A stretch of 9,196 nucleotides of DNA from Prevotella sp. (GCA_022732315.1 JAIJUV010000095.1:1-9196), one strand, 5' to 3'; shown: positions 1 through 7,575, counted from the first letter of the stretch. The notes: generated from the letters alone by a model not told the origin. A program made the numbers and translations.

Positions 1-1647
1 GCCAACATCAACGCTAACACAGACGCAAGCAAAACCCAAGAATGCATCGACAAGGTGATGCACAACCATGACCTTGCCGGCAACCAACGCATCAGAGACA
101 ACGTAGACAACGGATGTTTCGAGACATGGTACCTGACAAACGATGCTACAGCAAACCAGGACGATTATCCTCATGGTAAATCTGTGGTCTATGTCATGAC
201 AGAAGACAAGGAACTGAAACTCGACAACACATTCTATACAGAGATGAATCCGTTCAGCCCAGGCTTCCTGCTCCTGAAGCACCACGCTGGTTTAAGAGGC
301 AACAACAGTTATGTAAACCTCACCAACTTTGCTGTGGAAAGAAACCTGAAGGCAGGAACCAACTTCTTCTCCATGCCATTCAAGGCTACCAATATGGAGG
401 TAGAAGGTACAATCAATCCTGCTGATGGTAGTGTTACAGCCTACTACTATAATGCAGCTACTCGTGCCAAGTACGACTATAAGTTTGACAAAACCAATAG
501 TAAAGCATGGGTAAAGGGCGTGGATAACCAGCGAAACTTCACCGCAGGTTTCAGAATGGAAGCAAATGCCGACAAAATGGATGCAACCGGCAAGAAGACC
601 GTCCGTTTCTATGGAATCAGTTACACAGAGAACGGTAGTCAGTTAGGGCAGATTACCCTTGTGCAGAACAATAACCAGCAGCCATGGTCAGACAGTAATG
701 GTGGCGGTTTGAAGTTCACCCACAAGGAGAACATGGGCTGGAACCTCTTCGGTTCACCTTATCTCTGCGCCATGAACTACAGCGATATGGAATATGGCAG
801 AGTCATCTATCAATATGACAACGGCAGTTACAAGCCTATTAATACGGATGGTGTAACAACCGGCTACATTCCGTCAATGGATGCCGTATTTACGCAGACT
901 GCTACTCTGGAGAATTCAGAAAACGTAATCGTGGAGCATTCACCAAAAAGGGCAGCAACAGCCTATCAAACAACCCGAGCCCTCGATATCGCCATCACGC
1001 AGAACAACAGAATAAGCAGAGCCAGCAACGGCACTCCTGCAGATGACCAGCTCCAGTTGAACGCAGTTCCTGCACAGGAGGCGAAATCAGACTTCGACCT
1101 GGGAAGCGACGGCGTGAAATGGATGACCAGCCAGAATGCTCAGATCTATGCTACCCGCAACGGCGGACGCTACTCGCTCCTCTCTGCAATCAGCATAGAA
1201 GCAGAACAGAGCATCGGCATCAGTCTGCCTGAAACGGGTGAATACACCATCAGCATCCCTGAAGAATGCGATGCCAGCGAATACGAAACCGTATGGCTGA
1301 AGGACAAGGAAACCGGAAAGGCAATCGACCTGAAGGAAGGCGATTACCGTTTCCATGCCAACCAGGCAGGCGAACAGAACCATCGCTTCACCATCAGTTT
1401 CAACCGCATGGCAACTGACATGAAGTCAGATATCAGCATCCAGTCTATCGGATTCAGAACCATCGTCCTCAAAGGACTCCAGCCAAACGACCTCATCAGC
1501 GTGTATGCTGCCGATGGCGTTCTCGCCCTTCAGAAGAAGGCAAAGGCTGAAAAGGAGCAGGTTCGCACAGCCATCCAGGGCAACGTGATCGTAGAAGTGA
1601 CACGAGGCGGCAAACAGGTGGCAGTGAGGAAGATTGCCCTGAAATAA
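1..1647 (+). CDS. Large secreted/surface protein with sorting-like C-terminal module (5'-truncated)
   Basis: The frame is open from base 1, so the true start lies upstream; the GTG at 55 is only an internal codon. The visible 548 residues are rich in Asn, Thr, Tyr and aromatic beta-strand patterns (for example the GWNLFGSPYLCAMNY stretch coded near 739-783), as expected for an extracellular beta-rich protein. There are no membrane segments. The last ~75 residues (about 1425-1644) show strands with the pattern SVYAADGVLAL ... GNVIVEVTRGGKQVAVRKIALK-like ending. This resembles the C-terminal sorting modules (type A, Por/type IX secretion) of Bacteroidota cargo proteins: a strand with D/DG, then a G-x-Y/I-V-V strand, then G-K-x-x-x-K-I near the end. 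I do not recognise a catalytic domain and assign no function. Whether the module truly directs type IX export is inference. It ends with TAA 184 bp before the next gene and appears to be transcribed separately from it. Confidence 0.7.
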   Translation, partial: ANINANTDASKTQECIDKVMHNHDLAGNQRIRDNVDNGCFETWYLTNDATANQDDYPHGKSVVYVMTEDKELKLDNTFYTEMNPFSPGFLLLKHHAGLRGNNSYVNLTNFAVERNLKAGTNFFSMPFKATNMEVEGTINPADGSVTAYYYNAATRAKYDYKFDKTNSKAWVKGVDNQRNFTAGFRMEANADKMDATGKKTVRFYGISYTENGSQLGQITLVQNNNQQPWSDSNGGGLKFTHKENMGWNLFGSPYLCAMNYSDMEYGRVIYQYDNGSYKPINTDGVTTGYIPSMDAVFTQTATLENSENVIVEHSPKRAATAYQTTRALDIAITQNNRISRASNGTPADDQLQLNAVPAQEAKSDFDLGSDGVKWMTSQNAQIYATRNGGRYSLLSAISIEAEQSIGISLPETGEYTISIPEECDASEYETVWLKDKETGKAIDLKEGDYRFHANQAGEQNHRFTISFNRMATDMKSDISIQSIGFRTIVLKGLQPNDLISVYAADGVLALQKKAKAEKEQVRTAIQGNVIVEVTRGGKQVAVRKIALK

Positions 1648-1749
1648 GGGATGAGGACACGAACGAAGACTGAAAAGAATGAGATGAAAACCGACAGAAA
1701 ACGGATAAGAACAGACGGAAAGCCGTAAAAGAACGGAATAAATGTTAAT

Positions 1750-1801
1750 AAAGCGCAGAGATAATCGCTCATTTCAATAATTGGCATTATCTTTGCGCTT
1801 T
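1750..1801. repeat. 16-bp inverted repeat upstream of the BI-1 gene
   Basis: Arms 1750-1765 (AAAGCGCAGAGATAAT) and 1786-1801 (ATTATCTTTGCGCTTT) pair at 15 of 16 positions. The single exception (1758/1793) would be a G-U wobble in RNA. The spacer is 20 bases. It could be a terminator hairpin for the upstream surface-protein gene, although no good T run follows, or an operator. The right arm contains the candidate -7 element of the next gene, so structure and promoter overlap. Confidence 0.75.
1788..1795 (+). promoter_or_regulatory. Candidate -7 promoter element for the BI-1 gene
   Basis: TATCTTTG matches the Bacteroidota -7 consensus TAnnTTTG and lies 36 bases before the ATG at 1832. No convincing TTTG -33 element is visible about 20 bases upstream, so the promoter may be weak or activator-dependent. 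It is embedded in the right arm of the inverted repeat 1750-1801. Confidence 0.45.
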
Positions 1802-1831
1802 GTATTTGAATAACAATTAGAAAATAAAACT

Positions 1832-2587
1832 ATGACAGAAAAGGAAATGTACAATCTGATTAATAATCAGAATGAACAGCAAAGCAACGGCTTTGCTATC
1901 AATGAGAAGGAGCGTGGATTAAGCGGCGTGTTCTCCGCACTGATGCGCAAGGTTTATACATGGATGACCCTGGCTCTCGTTATTACGGGTGTTACTGCAT
2001 ACGGCGTGGCTGCCAGCCCTACCCTGATGATGACGCTGATGACTAGCCGAGGACTGCTCTTCGGATTGGTAATCGCTGAACTCGCCCTGGTATTCATTAT
2101 CACAGGTGCCCTGAACCGCCTGTCGCTAAGTACGGCTACCCTGCTCTTCATCGTCTACTCGGTATTGAACGGAGCGATGCTCTCTTCCATCTTCGTGGTT
2201 TACACGATGACCAGCATTGCCAAGGTGTTCTTCATCACAGCCGGAACCTTCGGAGCAATGGCTGTATATGGTTACACCACCAAGAAGGACTTGACCTCGA
2301 TGGGTAAGATTCTCTTCATGGCTTTGATTGGATTGATTATCGCCACCGTAGTAAACATGTTCCTGAAGAGTTCGGGATTTGACTACATCCTGAGCTACGT
2401 GGGTGTTGCCATCTTCACCGGTCTCACAGCTTGGGACAGCCAGAAGATTAAGCACATGCTGCAGACACAGTACGACATGAGCGAAGGCGCTCAGAAGTTG
2501 GCTCTCATCGGAGCCTTGACATTGTACCTCGACTTCATCAACCTGTTCCTCTACCTGCTTCGCATCTTCGGAAGCAACAAGGACTAA
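1832..2587 (+). CDS. Bax inhibitor-1/YccA (UPF0005) family membrane protein
   Basis: This 251-residue integral membrane protein belongs to the Bax inhibitor-1/TMBIM family, whose bacterial members (such as the structurally known B. subtilis YetJ) act as pH-sensitive calcium leak channels. A hydrophilic N-terminus of about 40 residues is followed by about seven hydrophobic helices (roughly 43-60, 75-93, 103-123, 131-148, 157-177, 185-199 and 222-245). The family signature is clear in the C-terminal third: TAWDSQKIK (Asp202) and LYLDFINLFLYLLRIFG (Asp234). These correspond to the paired aspartates that form the pore gate in YetJ. Length is normal for the family. The ATG at 1832 was chosen because it follows the candidate promoter at a sensible distance; an in-frame ATG at 1847 is a possible alternative. 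There is no clear Shine-Dalgarno. It appears monocistronic, with convergent genes downstream. Physiological role in this organism is unknown. Confidence 0.93.
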   Translation: MTEKEMYNLINNQNEQQSNGFAINEKERGLSGVFSALMRKVYTWMTLALVITGVTAYGVAASPTLMMTLMTSRGLLFGLVIAELALVFIITGALNRLSLSTATLLFIVYSVLNGAMLSSIFVVYTMTSIAKVFFITAGTFGAMAVYGYTTKKDLTSMGKILFMALIGLIIATVVNMFLKSSGFDYILSYVGVAIFTGLTAWDSQKIKHMLQTQYDMSEGAQKLALIGALTLYLDFINLFLYLLRIFGSNKD

Positions 2588-2603
2588 GATTTCTTCAGAA
2601 ATC
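2588..2603 (+). other. Small stem-loop directly after the BI-1 stop codon
   Basis: GATTTC and GAAATC form a perfect 6-bp stem around a TTCA loop immediately after the stop. A T-rich run (TTTTTCTT, 2623-2630) follows only about 20 bases later, so it is not a textbook terminator. It may protect the 3' end of the BI-1 transcript. Confidence 0.3.
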
Positions 2604-2646
2604 AGAAGTTAGGAATCTGCAGTTTTTCTTAGTATATAAAAAAAGC

Positions 2647-2683
2647 AGAGGTTGGCTTGCCCTCCACGGGTTAGCCAACCTCT
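2647..2683. terminator. Stem-loop terminator between convergent genes
   Basis: AGAGGTTGGCT (2647-2657) and AGCCAACCTCT (2673-2683) form a perfect 11-bp stem around a 15-base loop. On the minus strand the stem is followed after GC by seven T residues (complement of 2638-2644), a good intrinsic terminator for the leftward AraC/fusion transcript. On the plus strand only a short T run follows (CTCTTTATG), so it should end the BI-1 transcript less efficiently. Its place between two convergent genes supports a bidirectional role. Confidence 0.75.
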
Positions 2684-2769
2684 TTATGTGTTCTATCAAA
2701 AGCAAATGATAAGTAAACCTAATCTAGAAAATTCTGATGCAAAGATAAGCTTTTTCTCCGAAAGTCAGG

Positions 2770-2870
2770 CTTCATTTGGTAAAAAAAAGACTTCATTTAA
2801 ACAAAAAGTGTCTTTTTTATTGTCCGTTACAAAAACTCATTTCGTAAAAATCAAGCACTCATTGCGTAAA
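2770..2870. repeat. Degenerate direct repeats, ~22-bp period, in the AT-rich gap 2588-2890
   Basis: The gap between the convergent genes (about 300 bases) is AT-rich and holds no convincing gene. Within it the core CTCATTTCGTAAA recurs: CTTCATTTGGTAAA at 2770-2783, CTTCATTTAAACAAA at 2791-2805, CTCATTTCGTAAA at 2836-2848 and CTCATTGCGTAAA at 2858-2870. A weak copy (ATTGTCCGTTACAAA) lies near 2819-2833. Start spacings of 21, 45 and 22 fit a unit of about 22 bases, two helical turns. Part of it also forms an AAAAAAGAC / GTCTTTTTT inverted repeat (2783-2791, 2810-2818). Function unknown: a protein-binding array, a decayed repeat or chance in AT-rich sequence are all possible. Confidence 0.5.
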
Positions 2871-2890
2871 TTCTGCTGGTTTACAAACAT

Positions 2891-3922
2891 TTACAGAGCA
2901 TTCCTAAATTCATTAGGCGAACAGCCGTAAGCAGAAGAAAAGACTCTTCTAAAGGTGGAAAGAGAATTAAAGCCCGACTTTTCTGAAATCTCCAGAATGG
3001 AAGAATCAGAGTTTCGAAGCAGATATTCAGCATGGCGGAGGCGGTAATTGTTCACGAAATCATAGAACGTGCTACCATTCTCCTGGTTGAAATACCTGCT
3101 GAGATAAGTACGGTTGGTACCCACCATGTGTGCCACATCCGAGAGTTTGAGTCGCGGATTGAGATAGATTTTCTCCACTTCAAAGAGACGCTGCACCTCG
3201 GTGGCGAGACCTTGCTTTTCCTCTTCACTCTCTTGCGGAGCAACTTCTGCATGCGCTGCCTCCACATCCTTCAGTTCATCAATCACCGACTCATGTCGAT
3301 ACCCAAAGTAACAGATGAACATCCAGATAGCCAGGGAGCAGACCATATAAAGATTGTCGAAGCCTCCGTCGATGACAAAGCAGCTCAAGGTCCAGATAAT
3401 CAGGATGAGGAAGAAACTGCCCAGGATGGCAAGGAGCCAGGAAAGGTTGATGTTCTCCTGATAGGAGAAACGCTCCTTGAGCTGGCGATGATACCTGCGG
3501 ATGAGGAAGAAGAGTACAACGAAGGTGGTGACGCCATAAACGGCACCCCATACCGAGAGAATATAAAAATAGATGTTGGCACCCGAGATGAGAAACAAGA
3601 GCGGAAGCAGCACAAAAGGCAACTCCAGCACCACCGCCTTGGTCCAGGTGGTCCATCCCGGTTTTACCAGTTCCATCAGCACAAAGCTATAGAACGGAAT
3701 GATAAACATATCGACAGCGGAGGTGAAATACCATCCCTCCGTACTGCCGAAACCCTTGTAGTAGAAGAGCACGAGGTCTTTCAGGCACTGTGCGTCCGCT
3801 ATCAACATCAAAAGCATGATGAGGCGGAAGAGCCGTTCACTGCCCTTACGCCAAAACATCCATGCCATCATGGAAAAGAACATCATGCTCATTCCATAAA
3901 TAAAACTCGTTACAGCATCCAT
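2891..3922 (-). CDS. Membrane-anchored AraC-family transcriptional regulator
   Basis: The 343-residue protein has two parts. Residues 1-210 contain about seven hydrophobic helices (near 5-25, 32-52, 67-87, 96-115, 117-141, 160-184 and 189-207). A charged acidic linker follows (about 211-240, with ESEEEK). Residues 240-343 form an AraC/XylS DNA-binding domain with both helix-turn-helix units: LKLSDVAHMVGTNRTYLSRYF (about 258-278) and ILEISEKSGFNSLSTFRRVF (about 309-328), ending in the typical CSPNEFR. The layout, a multi-helix sensor fused to an AraC domain, is common in Bacteroidota and implies regulation from the inner membrane. The ligand is not predictable. The gene begins 65 bp after the phosphatase-mannosidase fusion on the same strand. 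No TAnnTTTG element is visible in that gap, so co-transcription is likely. The start ATG at 3922 gives a hydrophobic first helix; there is no strong Shine-Dalgarno. Confidence 0.9.
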   Translation of the reverse strand: MDAVTSFIYGMSMMFFSMMAWMFWRKGSERLFRLIMLLMLIADAQCLKDLVLFYYKGFGSTEGWYFTSAVDMFIIPFYSFVLMELVKPGWTTWTKAVVLELPFVLLPLLFLISGANIYFYILSVWGAVYGVTTFVVLFFLIRRYHRQLKERFSYQENINLSWLLAILGSFFLILIIWTLSCFVIDGGFDNLYMVCSLAIWMFICYFGYRHESVIDELKDVEAAHAEVAPQESEEEKQGLATEVQRLFEVEKIYLNPRLKLSDVAHMVGTNRTYLSRYFNQENGSTFYDFVNNYRLRHAEYLLRNSDSSILEISEKSGFNSLSTFRRVFSSAYGCSPNEFRNAL

Positions 3923-3987
3923 ATACTTATCTGTTAATTGATCTAGTTGCCAGGCTTACGCCTACAGTATTAATTTCTATGATTCTA

Positions 3988-6900
3988 TTATTTCAATTCA
4001 AAAAGCAGTTGTCCTCCACTCACTATCTGCTGGTGAGAGAGGCGATAACCATTCAGTGGTTTTCCGTTAAGAGAGGTAGACTGGATGAGGTAGCTGCCTG
4101 CATCCTTTCTTCGGGCTGACAAGATGAACTTCTTTCCGTTTTCCAGATTCAGCGTCACCTTGTCGAAACCTGGCGTACCTATATAATAATAAGGTGTGCC
4201 AGGACAAACCGGGTAGAAACCCAGGGAGGAGAATACATACCATGCCGACATCTGACCCGCATCATCATTGCCCGACAAACCGCCCGGGGTATCATTATAC
4301 TCCGTCTGCAGGATGTGGTGCACCCATTGCTGGGTCTTCTCTGGAGCTCCGGCGACATCATAAAGATAAGCTATCTGATGGCAAGGTTCGTTGCCATGCC
4401 AGTACCAGCCCTTGTCGAACATTCTGTCCAGGCGGTAGATAACCTTGTCTTCTGCCTTCTTCTCCTTCTTATCCATCGGTTTGCTATGTTGGATTACCTC
4501 AAACAACCCTTCCGGGTTCTGGGGCACATACCAGGTATAATGACAGGCAGCCCCCTCGGTGATGAAGCTCTGGCGATGAACCAGGTCTTTATTGTTCAGC
4601 CATTTTCCATTCTCATATCTACCATCCGCCCAACCCGAGGCTGGGTTGATGACATTGCGCCAATTCTCGGAACGGCGCATCAGTTCGTTGTAATCTTCCT
4701 GATATTTCTGTCGCTGCGAAGCATCCCTGCAGGAATCCATCAACGCCTTCACCATCTGCGCCACGGCAAAATCATCGTAGGCATACTCCAGGGTGCGGGA
4801 AGTCTGTTCGTTGGTATGATAAGCTTCCTCCACCATATCCTCCAGAGGAATGTAGCCATTATTGATATACGACTGGATGGCTCGGCGTCCCTTCCCTTCC
4901 TGATACTCCTTATATATATAAGGTGTAGAGAAAGCATTCATCCGCATTCCCTCGTAAGCCTTCCGGGCATCGAAGTTGCGGATGCCCTTGACATAGGCAT
5001 CGGCAAGGGCGGCACTGGCATGGTCGCCTATCATCGCAGCCGTATAACTGTTCCAGCATGGGAAAGCAGGCAGCCAGCCACGGTTCTGATACATCCTGAC
5101 CAGCGACTGCATCATCTCGCCCGAACGCTTCGGGGTGATAAGCGTGTAGAGCGGCAGCTCGGCACGATAGATGTCCCACATAGAGAAATCATCATATCTG
5201 ATTTCTTCCCCCACATCACTCACTTCGTGAGGGAGGAAGGAACAGCGATACAGGGCACCGTAAAACTGGTTGACTTTTGCCTGGTCGTGATGCTCCACAT
5301 CGATGGTATGCAGGCGGTCGCACCACAAATCGGCAGCAAACTGCATCATGCTGTAGAAATCCAAGCCGCCATAGTTGTAGTTCTCGGCATTGAGATTTGC
5401 CAGGGCTTTCTCACGAGAGGTGAAGGAAGTGCCCGACATCCACTCCATCGCCTTGCCCGCCTTTCCACGGAAAGTGAGCCAGGCGCCGATGCGTGGCTTA
5501 TCCTGCATCTTCAAGCCCTTGCTAATCCGGTTGTCACCTTCGAAAACACCGTAATCCACCAGTTCTCTGGCATCGTAAGCCAGCACGAAGTGACCGCTGA
5601 AACCAGCCGACTCGCCCCATCCCTGGTAAATGCGATGCACCGGATTATAGCCATACACCACATGATTGAGGGTATCGATCTCGATGTAGCCCTGCCCTTC
5701 ATCACTATTCGGATTGATGACCAGATGCACCAGCTGGTCCTTTTCGGGAGTGACACGGAGGATGGAGGTATGGCTCAATGCCGTCATTTCTGCCTTGAGA
5801 TGCTCCTTCTTCAGATTCACCGCATAGTAATGAGGATGCGAAACCTCATCGGCATGACTGAAAGGAGTGGCGCGCTGCCCGGGCTGGAGCCTCAACTCAT
5901 CGCCCAGGGCGGCAACGGTAAAGGAACCGTAATCCTGCATGCAGCCACCCACTATCCAATGGCTGCAGCGGAAACCCTGCAAGAGGGAGTCCTTATAATA
6001 ATAAGGTGCAATACACTTCTGTTCGGTATCCTGGGTCTGGGGAGTCCAGAAGTTCTGCCCGTTCGGAACGAGTACGGCAGGCAGGGTCTGTCCATGCTCC
6101 TCGCTGCCCTTGCCAAACAAGCCGGCACTCTGGGTGTTGGCCTGTGCCGTGCCCACCATCGTGTTGATGGCATTCAGCTGGCGGATGTGCTCCAGGTTGT
6201 GGATGCGTTCGTGCATCTGCTTCTTCCACTGGTTCCAGGGATAGTAGCACGTGCCATACTCCACCTGCGAAAGGATATTGATCTTGATGTCCTTCTCGTT
6301 GAGCATGAACTTCACCAAGACGGAATCCCGGGCATTCTTATAGAAAATCATCTGCAGATTCGCTGCCATCGGAACCACCCTATCCATCTTATCTACATCG
6401 TCGCCCAAAAGCACCTGTTCCTCATCATCCTTGGCACTTGGAGGAAGATGGGCGGTATTGAAGAGGAGAGAAAGCAGGCGATAGAGTGCCGTATCGTGAC
6501 CGAAACGGAGAGTTGCCGACGACTGGCGAGCACGCAGAGCGGCATCAGCCTCAGCCTCGATATTCTGCCAGAGCGGAATGGCACAGCGTGCAGGAATCGA
6601 CTCGTTTGTAGGTTCGTTGCCATTGACGATGGTCATGCGACGGTTGTTTGCCTCATAGATGGCTTGGAACTCCTCGTCCGTGAAGAGGGCATTCAAGGCT
6701 TCTTCTATGTCGATAGGATAAACCGGGAAATTCAAGCCCACATCCTGGATGGATGAAGTGATGGCATGCATCTCGATCATCAGTTTCATAGGATCATCAA
6801 TCTTCGAGATGTCTCTGAAGAGTTGACGGAGAAATCTGTCGGGAGAAATCAGAGGTTCCACCTTGGTTCTGCTTGCCAGCGCCTTGATTTCGGGAGATAC

Positions 6901-7545
6901 ATGGGCTATCCATGCCATATCAGCAGAATCGGTCTTCACATCCAGGTTCAACTGGGGCTGGAGAATCTGTAATTCCGAAGTAAAGGCTTGCATGCTCCTG
7001 GCACAACGGTCGGAGATGCTGGAACGCGCCTTCACCTGATTGCCGGCAGCAAAGATTTGCGGAAAGTGGGCAAACATGCGTCGGGCGATGCCCTGATGCT
7101 GAAGTGCACCGAGCCGGGTGAGCTTTCCACCATTCCCCCTGGCATTCTCCCACATCCTTGCCAGCATTCCCTTCACCTGCAGTCCGAGCGGAGTAAGATT
7201 ACTCTCATCCTCGAAATGCCTGCATATCCATACATAACGGTCGTCATGCGCCATCCATCGGGAACCGTGGCGACCGTAATGGCTGATATAAAAAGGAGTA
7301 AATCCGGCAGGAATAAGACCCGACGAAGGAATCAGGGAATCCTTGAAAGCATGCTTCTGGGAATCTGACCAAGCGCCTTTCAAGGAATCAAGCACACAAC
7401 AAGAGTCTGTCCCGAAAGTTCCAGTCTGCGCTGACGGACCTCCGGGATAGGCGAAATAAATGCCCCCCATCTGATGACGGGTTTGTGCTTGCATGGAAAG
7501 GACGCAACCTAACCATATATATATTAATGTGACTATTCTGTTCAT
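3988..7545 (-). CDS. Secreted fusion: histidine acid phosphatase + GH92 alpha-mannosidase
   Basis: One uninterrupted 1185-codon frame carries two enzymes. Residues 1-20 are a signal peptide (hydrophobic IVTLIYIWLGCVLSM, likely cut near QA-Q). The tryptophan before LGC argues against a lipobox, but a lipoprotein is not excluded. Residues ~80-450 are a clade-2 histidine phosphatase: RHGSR at 92-96 (nucleophile His93), a second arginine in SDR at 178-180, and the proton-donor HD at 350-351 in RFGHDTALYRLL. Residues ~458-1185 are a GH92 Ca2+-dependent exo-alpha-mannosidase of normal length. It begins NTMVGT (461-466) and has GFRCSHW (524-530), AFPCWNSYTAAMIGDH (827-842), the candidate general acid Glu997 in TEGAACHYTW, HGNEPCHQ (1050-1057) and GNDDAGQMSAWYV (1092-1104). 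GH92 enzymes release alpha-linked mannose from N-glycans or mannans; the phosphatase substrate is unknown. Both active sites look intact. It acts in the periplasm or on the surface. The AraC gene follows after 65 bp. Confidence 0.93.
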   Translation of the reverse strand: MNRIVTLIYIWLGCVLSMQAQTRHQMGGIYFAYPGGPSAQTGTFGTDSCCVLDSLKGAWSDSQKHAFKDSLIPSSGLIPAGFTPFYISHYGRHGSRWMAHDDRYVWICRHFEDESNLTPLGLQVKGMLARMWENARGNGGKLTRLGALQHQGIARRMFAHFPQIFAAGNQVKARSSISDRCARSMQAFTSELQILQPQLNLDVKTDSADMAWIAHVSPEIKALASRTKVEPLISPDRFLRQLFRDISKIDDPMKLMIEMHAITSSIQDVGLNFPVYPIDIEEALNALFTDEEFQAIYEANNRRMTIVNGNEPTNESIPARCAIPLWQNIEAEADAALRARQSSATLRFGHDTALYRLLSLLFNTAHLPPSAKDDEEQVLLGDDVDKMDRVVPMAANLQMIFYKNARDSVLVKFMLNEKDIKINILSQVEYGTCYYPWNQWKKQMHERIHNLEHIRQLNAINTMVGTAQANTQSAGLFGKGSEEHGQTLPAVLVPNGQNFWTPQTQDTEQKCIAPYYYKDSLLQGFRCSHWIVGGCMQDYGSFTVAALGDELRLQPGQRATPFSHADEVSHPHYYAVNLKKEHLKAEMTALSHTSILRVTPEKDQLVHLVINPNSDEGQGYIEIDTLNHVVYGYNPVHRIYQGWGESAGFSGHFVLAYDARELVDYGVFEGDNRISKGLKMQDKPRIGAWLTFRGKAGKAMEWMSGTSFTSREKALANLNAENYNYGGLDFYSMMQFAADLWCDRLHTIDVEHHDQAKVNQFYGALYRCSFLPHEVSDVGEEIRYDDFSMWDIYRAELPLYTLITPKRSGEMMQSLVRMYQNRGWLPAFPCWNSYTAAMIGDHASAALADAYVKGIRNFDARKAYEGMRMNAFSTPYIYKEYQEGKGRRAIQSYINNGYIPLEDMVEEAYHTNEQTSRTLEYAYDDFAVAQMVKALMDSCRDASQRQKYQEDYNELMRRSENWRNVINPASGWADGRYENGKWLNNKDLVHRQSFITEGAACHYTWYVPQNPEGLFEVIQHSKPMDKKEKKAEDKVIYRLDRMFDKGWYWHGNEPCHQIAYLYDVAGAPEKTQQWVHHILQTEYNDTPGGLSGNDDAGQMSAWYVFSSLGFYPVCPGTPYYYIGTPGFDKVTLNLENGKKFILSARRKDAGSYLIQSTSLNGKPLNGYRLSHQQIVSGGQLLFELK

Positions 7546-7558
7546 TGCAGTTTACTTA

Positions 7559-7575
7559 CTCATTGCATCAATGAG
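7559..7575 (-). promoter_or_regulatory. Perfect 5'UTR hairpin upstream of the phosphatase-GH92 gene
   Basis: CTCATTG (7559-7565) and CAATGAG (7569-7575) are perfect inverted repeats with a 3-base spacer. They lie between the candidate promoter and the ATG at 7545, ending 13 bases before the start. In the leftward transcript this is a hairpin near the ribosome entry region, or in DNA a small operator. The structure is seen directly; a regulatory role is inferred. Confidence 0.45.

Noticed and set aside
2652..2930. 92-codon frame in the gap between BI-1 and AraC
   Set aside because: It begins inside the terminator stem, runs through the AT-rich repeat array and overlaps the AraC 3' end. The Lys/Phe/Ser-rich translation matches composition rather than a protein family.
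3032..3937. 301-codon open frame on the plus strand opposite the AraC gene
   Set aside because: It is antisense to a well-supported membrane AraC regulator, and its translation is hydrophilic, His/Glu-rich and shows no domain.
3952..3963. AGGC-TTAC-GCCT mini hairpin between the fusion gene and the AraC gene, considered as a terminator
   Set aside because: The stem has only 4 base pairs and no T run follows on the minus strand, so it is not expected to stop transcription.
4315..6756. 813-codon open frame on the plus strand opposite the phosphatase-GH92 gene
   Set aside because: It is fully antisense to a gene with clear domains and catalytic motifs. Its translation is rich in His, Ile and Arg with no recognisable domain, as expected from the mirrored frame of a codon-biased gene.
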